From Notamacropus eugenii (lineage: Eukaryota; Chordata; Mammalia; Diprotodontia; Macropodidae), in assembly GCF_028372415.1 (NCBI RefSeq), contig NC_092875.1, positions 51,398,771-51,462,770 of the forward strand: a DNA stretch of 64,000 nucleotides. Direction: 5' to 3'. The notes beneath the pieces were generated by a model. That model was not told the origin of the DNA. It saw nothing but the letters and a program-made list of their open reading frames with translations, and ran no database searches. Positions 55,891 to 64,000 of this stretch are shown here, piece after piece. Numbering within the stretch: the stretch's first letter is position 1; each line of letters opens with the position of its first letter. Position numbers and translations under genes: made by a program.

Positions 55891-55891
55891 A

Positions 55892-56375
55892 ATATCATCT
55901 GTATTTTACAGCTGATGAAATTGAGTCAGACAGCATTTAAGTGACTTGCCCAAGGTGACATGGGTATGAAGTGTCTGAGGCTGGATTTTTGACTCTAGAC
56001 TCAGCTCTCTATTTACTATACCACCTATCTGTCCCTATATTTGTTACATTCCTGTAGCGATCTTTAGAGCCCTCTATCTATCTAGTTGTGTGACTATGGG
56101 CAAGTTGTTCATTCATCCATTGAAAGATAGTTTACAGTGGTGTATAAAGTATTGGACTCAGAGTTACGAAGACCCAAGCTTGAATTCTGCTTCGGACCCT
56201 TTCCAGCCCTGTGATGGAGGGCAAATTATTTAACCCCCTTAGTCTCAGTTTACTTATGTGTAAAAAGTTGACACCTGCTTCCCAGGATGGCTGTGAAGAT
56301 CAAATGCGATAACATACATAAAGGATATTGCAAATTTTGGGGCATGTAAATGTTCTCTATTTTACTTATTTGTAT
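55892..56375. mobile_element. Two CORE/MIR-type SINEs, head to head
   Basis: 55892-56030 is reverse (AGCTGATGAAATTGAGTCAG, TGACTTGCCCAAGGTGACAT). 56120-56375 is forward (GTATAAAGTATTGGACTCAG, GGATGGCTGTGAAGATCAAA, GCATGTAAATGTTCTC). Confidence 0.6.
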
Positions 56376-56588
56376 TGAATGAGTGGGGTGTATACGTGTG
56401 TGTGTGCCTAAATTTAGAAGAGGTTCAGGAAGGGGAGGAGAAAAAAACACCCTAAGATTGTGCCCTTACAGCTTATGAGGAGAGATTGGTGGGAACACCC
56501 TAGTTCCCCTCTACTATTTCAGAAAACAGCAAACTGCCCAGTACTACATACTTAAATTGTGGATAATGGTATGTAGTACACAGTTTGG

Positions 56589-56603
56589 CCATCAGATGGC
56601 ACT
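56589..56603 (+). promoter_or_regulatory. CTCF-like motif
   Basis: CCATCAGATGGCACT differs by one base from the CTCF core form CCACCAGATGGCACT. Read on the plus strand. Confidence 0.45.
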
Positions 56604-56814
56604 GTGGCTACCTATCTCTAGACTACGCCCCCTCTCATTGCTTGTGTTTTCTTCAGTGCCAGTTATTGTCTGGTTGGTCCCTAGGTCCAACAGAAATCTA
56701 GCTCCTATGTTCTGGAATATGGCCCATAGTTATCATAAATACAAAATTGTTCTCATCAAGTATTCATTTCCATACCCCACTCCATTCATAAAATCCGGCA
56801 ATTCACTGTTTTTT

Positions 56815-57251
56815 CTTTAAAAAAAAAAAGGAATTTTATTGATGTTTTTAAAGTTGTTTTTACATCTCCCTTTCTGAATACATCCCTCTTTCCTCCCCTC
56901 CCCCCAAACTATCCTTTGTAACAGAATAAAAAGGAAAGTGGCTGAAAATGCAGCTCAGCAAAACTAACCAATATATGTAACAATAACACTCGGCATTTAC
57001 ATGGTACTTTGAGATTTGGGAAGCACTTTATGAAAATTATCTCATTTCACCCTTGAGACAGCCCTGGGAGGTAAGTGTTACTATTATCCCCATTTTACAG
57101 ATGGGGAAACTGAGTCAGACAGAGGCTAAATGACTTACCAGGAGTGTCACAGTTAGTAAGAATCTTAGGCAGCTTGTGAACTCACCTGGACTTTTGGACT
57201 CCAGGTAGGGTGCTCTATACATGGTGCTACATAGCTGGCCCTTATATCTAG

Positions 57252-57282
<31 letters not shown>

Positions 57283-57285
57283 AGA
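56815..57285. mobile_element. L1 3' tail, CORE-SINE and (TG)n
   Basis: 56820-56965 is a reverse L1-type tail (GGAATTTTATTGATGTTTTT). 56985-57245 is a reverse CORE-SINE (GGCATTTACATGGTACTTTG, GATGGGGAAACTGAGTCAGA). 57253-57281 is a (TG)n run. Confidence 0.6.
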
Positions 57286-57479
57286 CAGTGTATACAATTT
57301 GACAGTTCATTACTAACAGCCATGTGATCTAGTAATATAATAAGGCATCATAAAAACTCAAAACAATAGTAAAACCAAGACTTGTAAATTGCAGTATGTG
57401 GTATTGTGAAGTTTGGGTTGGTTCCTGTTTCTGCCTCCCTTCTGTCCAGTCAGTCTGATAAAATAGCAAAAATGAAAAA

Positions 57480-57800
57480 GATTGGGAAATTTTCCTTTTT
57501 ATGATTTATATTTTATTTTTGCCCCCAATTACAAGTAAACACAATTTTTAACATTCTTTTAAAAACTTGAGTTCCCATTTTTCTCCCTTTTTGCCGCCCT
57601 GTCATCGAAAAGACAAGCAACTTGATATAGGATATACCTGTGCAGTCATGTAAAACATATTTCCACGTTAGTCATGTGAAAAAAAAACACAGAGCTAAAA
57701 AGAAAACCCAACCAAACTAAGAAAAGTAAAGAAAAGAAAAAGTGTGCTTCAATCTGCATTCAGATGCCATCAGTTATTTCTCTGGAGGTGAATAACATTT
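57480..57800 (-). mobile_element. L1-type LINE 3' end
   Basis: TTGAGTTCCCATTTTTCTCC, CATATTTCCACGTTAGTCAT, GTGCTTCAATCTGCATTCAG: same family as 23575-23955. 57800-58340 after it, including a CpG-containing stretch near 58120-58200, is unclassified. Confidence 0.6.
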
Positions 57801-58359
57801 TTTTTATCATTAATGGACTGGGTAAGTTCCAAACCAAGAAGAGATTTCCTCAGCAAATGCTCTGAAGCAATAGGAAGGGGAAAAGATGACAACAAATTCA
57901 AGTTTTCCTTGACCTCACCAGACCACTGGATCTCAGTTTTGGTGTGATCAGGTCCACACTCCACTTCTGGGCTTGCCAGCTCTCAGTTTCTGCTCCCTGC
58001 CCCACACACCTCATGGTCTTCCATTATGGCATAGGGCCATGAAAGTTCTTAAAGAGTGAGTGCCTTCAGTTTTCTTTCCACTTTCCCCCTTTGGCATTTC
58101 TGGCAAGGCTTGCACTGGCAGAGAAGGCGGGGCTGCTAATTTCACCACCATGGCGACTGCTGTATGGCTTGGGGGGAAATTCTACCACCCCCTCTTTTGG
58201 GCACACGCTCTCCTCTTCCTCTCGCTCTCTGGCTGGCTTTCTCAATCCATCTCCCATTTCCCCTTTCTCCCTATTCTCTCTCCCCCTCCCCCAATTTCAA
58301 CCTCTTCCTATGTACTGTTTGCTCCTTAAACATGTCCAAGTGAAACAACAAGTTTCACC

Positions 58360-58680
58360 ACACTCTGCCATCCTCTCAAGCTCTCACCCTAGATCCCTCC
58401 TCCCTCTCTTGGCCAAAGTCCTTCAAAGAATTGTCTATACATTCATTGCTTCCATTTATTCTCCTCTTAACTCACTCTCCAAACCTTTGCAAATTGGCTT
58501 CTGACCTCATCCATCACTCATCTGAAACTGCTCTCTCCAAATGTTACCAACAATCTCATAACAACTGAATCTGACGGTCTTTCCTCAGACCTCATCTTTC
58601 CTGCTTGTTTGTTGCATTTAACCCCTGTTGACTACTCTCTCCTCTTTCTGGGCCTCAGTTTCCTTCTCTGTAAAATCTTT
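58360..58680 (+). mobile_element. CR1-clade LINE RT fragment
   Basis: Forward copy of the reverse-transcriptase region: TTGGCCAAAGTCCTTCAAAG, AATTGGCTTCTGACCTCATC, CTGAAACTGCTCTCTCCAAA. The last part translates as AFNPVDYSLL, a worn form of the conserved AFDTVDHSLL block. Confidence 0.6.
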
Positions 58681-58684
58681 TTTT

Positions 58685-59205
58685 TAAGATGATCTGCAGC
58701 ATGTGGTGCTCTTTATTGAGACCTTGGTGGCTGCAGTATACACTAAGGCACTTTTCTTATTTAAAAAATGGGTGAGGCTTTAATTAATTTCTCCATGATC
58801 TTGATAGCAAAATTTATATTACCTATTTCCTAGGACTGTTGGGAAGAAAACACTTTACACATTGCATTTCATTTTTGAAATGTGAACTTGAGTTATAATT
58901 ATAATTATTTACTGTTAAGGAGGTTTTCCAGTATAGTCCTCCTTATTTTACAGATGAGGAAACTGAGGTACTATGATCTTGTCAAAGGATCATAGATATA
59001 GAGCTATCTAGACCTGGGTCTCAGTTCCCTTCTCTGTAAAATTTTGATACTAAAATTTATGCTACCTGGACTGTTGTAAAAAAAAGTGCTTTATAAATTT
59101 TATTTCTTTCTTGAAATGTGAACTTTGGCTGATAGTATTATTATTATTATTAGGAGCAGTAGTAATAGAGAACCTCAGAGACCATGTGGTGTAACATTTT
59201 CATTC
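58685..59205. mobile_element. CORE/MIR-like fragments
   Basis: Pieces of MIR/CORE tails at 58795-58910 and 59030-59150 (GGACTGTTGTAAAAAAAAGT-like, TATTATTATTATTAGG) and a reverse body at 58930-58990 (TTTTACAGATGAGGAAACTG). Confidence 0.45.
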
Positions 59206-59209
59206 CCCA

Positions 59210-61135
59210 ATAGAGAAGTGGTCAAGAATAAAGAGTTCTTAAAAGAATTTCAAACTTTTAACAACCATACAAAAGACAAGTCCAAATTGTGAATGAGAGA
59301 AACTCAAATTAAAGACAACTCTGAAGTTTCACCTCTCACCCATGATATGGACAAAGATATAAAAGCTGGGAACAGTCAGTCTTGGAGGAAGCAGAAATTT
59401 GGATACACCAATACAACGTGGGTAGAACTCAGAAAAGGGAAAGGTTATGGGAAAGTGGGAATGGGAGAGTGAAATTATCTAATATTCTGGAAAGCAATGT
59501 GGAATTAAGTTAAGAAGGTGACTAAAGTGTTCATACCTACTGATACCACTGCCAGGTATATAACCCAAGGTAGTAAAAATTAGTATAATTAGGGAATTTC
59601 CCTCAACCTCTTTCTCCATCTGCTGGACTAGGACATGTACCCTGGAACTGAGCATGCACCTTGATCCCATATCTTAGGATCCTTGCTCAAGGTCATTGCT
59701 AAAGACCAGAGGGGTCTGGTTGGTCCCGATGTCCTGCCCTTCCCTCTTGTAAAAGAGAATTGTCTGCTAAGCATCAAGGCATTAAAGGGAAAGACAACTT
59801 CTCTCATCCTCTTCTTTCTTTTGAAATATGAGTTGGGATATTGACATCTTTCCTTTGTACTTCCCATGGGAGGCTGAGATTTTTTTTTATTCCCCTCCCT
59901 GTTTTCTCTGGTAACAATGACACCTGCCCTGTACACAGGCTGGTTTAGACAAACCTGAGACTGTACTTTGTCTCTTCTGCTTTCCCTCCCTGAGCATCCC
60001 AAACCTGAAAAAGGTTTTCCTAGCCTTGGTAGCAAATTTGTATTTGAGAGTTTGGGATCTCCTGGGTCTAGGACCTAGACCAGCACGAAGTTACCTAGAT
60101 GATGACTTCCATGACAATTTGGTTGCTGAGGTGAAGTTAAATACCTGCTCAAAAGTCCCCCAAAATGTTTCAATATTTCAAGATTTGAAAAACAAATGGA
60201 ACTTCAACCTTGTCTAAGACTATAATACAAGTTATGGATTACTGTATCAAAGTATTTCTCAATTCATGCAAATGAGTCTTTTGTACTGGTGGAAATACAT
60301 AGGTGTACTCTTTCTGGTCAATTTTGTACATTGAGTACTTTTCTAGAAGGAACTCAATCCTTTTTGGGGAGAGTCCATACATGAACAAAACTTAAGTTTC
60401 ACTTAAGAGGTTCCTTATCGAATTGTACTCTGAGGTAGATGCAAAATGAGCCAGAGTGAAAAAATAAGTTTGACTTCTCCCTCTAGAGCCGGGATCCCTT
60501 AAGTCTATACCTGGTCCACATAAGCCCAGAACTGGGGTGCTATTAGTGGCAGAAAGTGAACCTGCTTCCCTGGACTAGTGAGTTGTTAGAATAATAAGAA
60601 ATATTTACCGTAGCATTTGTGTTTGTACCAAAGAAATTTACACAAAGTAGATCAATTGGGGACTGGCTGAACAAACTGTGGTACGTGAATGTAGCAGGAT
60701 ATTATTGCATTGTAAGAAATTAAAAATATGATGAATTCAGAGAAGAATGTGAAGACTGATGCAGAGTGAAAAAAGCAGAAACAGGAAAACAGTATACACG
60801 AAGACTGCAACACCTATGCAAATGGAAAGTACAAAATCTTCCAAGGTGAATGCTATAGAATTGTAGAAACCAAGCTTGGGCCTGGAGAAGAGTTAAGAGA
60901 ATTGAACTCCTTTTCTTTGCAGAGATGGGGTGAGGGTGGAGAAGGGTAGGGGAGACTATGGATGTAGAGTATTGTATATACTATAAGACTTGGTTAATGT
61001 ATTGGTTAGTTTTGCTGAACTTTTTTCCTCCTCTTTTTTTATTACAAGAGATGGCTTACTGAGGGAGTAGGAGAAGATATACTAAGAAATGAAGGTCTTG
61101 TAAAAACAAGAGATATAAATATATACCAAAAAAAA
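59210..61135 (+). mobile_element. L1 3' end, split by a 1-kb insertion
   Basis: 59210-59596 is forward L1 (CAAATTAAAGACAACTCTGA, ATATTCTGGAAAGCAATGTG, GATACCACTGCCAGGTATAT). The order resumes at about 60585-61135 (AAGAAATATTTACCGTAGCA, AGATCAATTGGGGACTGGCT, GAACAAACTGTGGTACGTGA). The 59597-60584 segment does not belong to L1. Confidence 0.6.
59597..60584. mobile_element. Unclassified insertion inside L1
   Basis: About 990 bases interrupt the L1 at 59210-61135. No coding content. The octamer TGGACTAG occurs near each edge (59623 and 60574). The length would suit a solo long terminal repeat, but terminal signals were not confirmed. Confidence 0.3.
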
Positions 61136-61239
61136 AAGAACCATGCAGATGGAAACAACTCCCCACTCCCCAAGAGATTCACCTTGATTATTGTGCCTAT
61201 AAACTATTTACCTGATTATTTACCTTATTCCAAAGAGTA

Positions 61240-61655
61240 GGACCTTCATTTCAGGGTGTGTGTGCTGGTTGGCCAGTTTTCATTCCTCTCCTACCTTCGC
61301 TTCTGACTTTCCAAAATACACCAGCTTGTCTCAGTTGCAATCTCACTTTGGAACTTCCCTCAGTACTGTGGAGTATTCATCTACCTTTGTGGACTTTTCA
61401 CCCAGGAATATCCCTTCACCATGAAGGTTCCTTTCTCCTACTGGTGAGTTCATCCTAGGCATCCACTTTGTGCAGTGGTCCAAGCTGGCCAACCTTCATT
61501 TCACTCCTAGCTTTGCTTCTGACTTTCTGAACTTCAACACTACTCCACCTCCCCCACTCCTACCCCAATGTGGACATCTCTTCCCCTTTTCGGCTTCTTT
61601 TCGTGCTATTTTTCCCCATTAGATTGTAAGCTCCTTGAAGGCAGGAAAAAAAAAT
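61240..61655 (+). mobile_element. L2-like 3' region
   Basis: TTGTAAGCTCCTTGAAGGCA at the end and the AACTTCAACACTACTCCACC-type body fit an L2 3' region. 61660-62100 shows nothing recognised. Confidence 0.45.
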
Positions 61656-62216
61656 CTAGTTTTCAATGATAGAGATTTCTAGAGACCAGTATAGAAAAGA
61701 TGGTAATCCTGAAACAGGGACAGAGAGGGGAATATAAGGGAAACTCTGAAGGCTCTGGACTGCCAGCTGTTGTAAATCCTTTAGAATGGATGAGTTGGAG
61801 GAGAAGGCAAATCTCTCTCATTGTTCCTTCCTTGTTTTCTCCAGTTATAGTATGTAATTCAGAGATGGGGTACAACACACACATCTCTTCCCTTGTTTCT
61901 TTCCATGATCGCTGGTTGCAAGCTGTCCCAGAATTTCCCAAACTAACTCTCACAAAGGATGAAGGAAGAAGTTTAGATGATGATCAGAGATAGGACTGTG
62001 TATCTAAATTTCCTTTAGTTTTTACTATGTTCAATAAGCCTTGTGATCATATTATAGTAAATACTTCAAGTGGGAGCTCTATAGTGAAAGGGGAGAAATT
62101 TAGGTATCTGTAGTATGAGTCCTCTAGTGGCCAGTGGAGATAATGCAGCATTTTAGGATGAGAATTCTACATCTCCTTGTGATTCTGACAAACTATTGTG
62201 ATGGTGGCTCAAGTAG

Positions 62217-62231
62217 AGTGCCATCTGGTGG
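62217..62231 (-). promoter_or_regulatory. CTCF-like motif (strong match)
   Basis: Minus strand reads CCACCAGATGGCACT, a near-consensus CTCF core. A weaker relative, CCACTAGAGGACT, lies on the same strand at 62118-62130. Confidence 0.55.
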
Positions 62232-62569
62232 CCACATAGACAGCACATTTCCTCGCTAGTGTCTTTCTGTAGACTTCACATGGGCTGCAGGGTAGCCTCA
62301 TGATACAAAGAAGAAACCTGAGGGGTCACACAAAGTAATTCCAGGGGGCAGTTATATAAGGGGGACATGCCTTAGAAAAGTCCTCACGTATTTCTTTGTT
62401 GATATTGTGAGTTATTTTTGGTTTTCATTTCCTTCTCTAAACTCTCAGCAGCAGCATTCACTCCCATGGCTTCAAATGTCGTCTTTATGCACATAAGTAC
62501 ATAACTAGAATACAGTGCCAGTGAATTAGAGGGCACTACCTCCCTCTAGTTCAACACTATCTAGACAAG

Positions 62570-63300
62570 AAGAATAAGAGACAGTGTTGGAATCATCCTT
62601 GAATCTTTCTTCTCCTTCACTCCTTCATCCAATTAGCTGCCATGTCCTGAAGATTTATCTCTTCAGCATTTCTCAAATCCATTCCCTTCTTACTACTCAC
62701 TTTGTCATTATTTTAGTATAGGTCTTTATACCTTCTCAGTTGGACTAGTTTCCCTATCTCTCGTCTTTCTCCTTCATCTTTCCTATAACATTTTTAGTCT
62801 TACTATGGAATAAGGCTGGTCATGTTTCTCCCGGGCTCAAAAAACCTTCTGTGGCTCCCTATCAGCTCTAAGATAAGAAACAAAATCTTTAGGCTGGCAC
62901 TGAAAGCCCTCTACAAACTGGCTATGACCTATCCTTCCAGTTTTACCTTTCATTAATTTCTGTGACATGCTTGACATACCTGTCAGACTAGAGTACTAAT
63001 GCCTCCCCAACTTGGTACTGTATCTCTTGCCTCATAGGTTGTCCTCCCCATGCTTGAAATGCACTCCTTTCTCTCTTTTGTCTCTCAGTATTCTCAAATT
63101 CCTTTCTTGACTCAGGGGTCATCTCCTCCATGAAGACTTCCTGATGCTACAATTAAAATTGTTTTTTTCTTTCTTCTCAAATTTCCCTAGTATTTTGCCT
63201 AAATCTCTTCTATGACCTCATCAAACTTAAATCTGTACTTTACTTGTAGGCATACATATCATGTATTCCAATAGAATGTAAGCTTCTTGAGAGGAGGAAA
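62570..63300 (+). mobile_element. L2 LINE 3' region
   Basis: TCATCCTTGAATCTTTCTTC, GTGGCTCCCTATCAGCTCTA, AGCCCTCTACAAACTGGCTA, TGAAGACTTCCTGATGCTAC, AGAATGTAAGCTTCTTGAGA: L2 C-terminal RT and 3' UTR in forward order. Confidence 0.7.
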
Positions 63301-63329
63301 TATGCCATCTTTAAAAAGGAAAAAAAAAA

Positions 63330-64000
63330 ACAGGAAAAACATGACTTATTTTATAATGTTATCCATTGTGTTAAATACTTGGATTTATTGGGAATAGTGA
63401 AAAAATGTGAAAAAATTAGTTTTGAGAATGTGAGACATCAGAACGCTGTATAAACACTTGTTTCTACTCAAACTTATTCTAGATTGGAATTTGTAAATAT
63501 CAGTTTTAAATTCTACTTCTGGCTTATTTCTTCTGGTTTTGTTGTAACTGCACTTTGCTCACTTGCAGTTTTATTGATTTTATTTTCTGCTTTCTTCTTA
63601 ATCAAATTAGCTTTAGACTTATTTTATTAGTCTTTTGAAAGCATGCTTATAATTTATTATTTATATATATGCAAAATTATATGTATAAATAATAATTTGT
63701 AATTTCCAAATTTTTTTTGTTTTCCAATTTACCCTCTAATTTTTAGTATCTTCTCTTTTATGTTTATTTTGGGTTTGTTTATTTGTTGGCTTTCTAATTT
63801 CAAAAATGCATATTAATTTTCTTTTTGTTTTGTTAATGCATGTTTGTAGGGATATCATTTTACTCCTGAGAACTACTTCAGCTGTATTCTAGAAATTTTA
63901 GCATGTTGTTTTTATCATAATTATTTTCTTTCACATGCTTATTAATTGTTTTTGTGATTTGTTCTTTGATCTACTCATTATTTAGGACTTCATTGTTAAG
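63330..64000 (-). mobile_element. L1 LINE ORF2 fragment, continues past the window
   Basis: Reverse L1 ORF2 text: GAACTACTTCAGCTGTATTC, GTGATTTGTTCTTTGATCTA, CTCATTATTTAGGACTTC. These match the wording of L1 ORF2 antisense sequence found across mammals. The element extends beyond 64000. Confidence 0.6.

Overview
The window looks like marsupial nuclear DNA. Exon-intron genes match the mammalian 19p13.2-type gene neighbourhood (XAB2-PET100-PCP2-STXBP2-RETN-MCEMP1-TRAPPC5). The repeats are those typical of marsupials: tRNA-headed SINEs ending in a GACTGAACAACAACAAA-like tail, CORE/MIR-type SINEs, marsupial L1 3' ends, an RTE-like LINE, and many L2/L3 (CR1-clade) LINE remnants. I cannot name the species. 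No prokaryotic, viral or CRISPR-like system was seen; family names come from memory and from translated motifs, not from a database search.

Layout. 1-5732: repeat-filled DNA that must be intron 1 of PET100, because exons 2-4 of PET100 follow at 5733-6836 while exon 1 is absent. 7184-9828: PCP2 on the minus strand, tail-to-tail with PET100, with two in-frame alternative first exons and a further candidate upstream exon at 10305-10526. 12500-12850: CpG-rich promoter, then STXBP2 on the plus strand (19 coding exons, 12790-21054, 594 residues, every splice phase consistent). 21106-32812: an 11.7-kb intergenic interval, mostly SINE/LINE/DNA-transposon remnants, with one GC-rich single-copy-looking island at 22855-23570. 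32824-33743: RETN (resistin, 113 residues). 33844-48926: intergenic interval dominated by nested retrotransposons, including an apparently full-length ORF1-only L1 relative (35916-38638) with a 14-bp target duplication inside an older SINE, an L1 with a 5' inversion (39240-40345), and a 3.4-kb CR1-clade LINE. 48927-55017: MCEMP1 (7 coding exons, 195 residues). 55018-64000: repeats with no recognised gene; it holds two strong CTCF-like motifs in convergent orientation (56589 and 62217).

The genes do not form a pathway. PET100 acts in cytochrome c oxidase assembly; PCP2 is a GoLoco regulator of Gi/Go alpha subunits; STXBP2 (Munc18-2) drives granule exocytosis; RETN and MCEMP1 are small secreted and membrane proteins of myeloid and mast cells. 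The order and orientation match what I recall of the human locus, so this is ordinary conserved synteny. The points most worth a second look are the PCP2 5' exons, the displaced PET100 first exon, the ORF1-only L1, the Z-DNA-prone tract in STXBP2 intron 1, and the CTCF-like pair.
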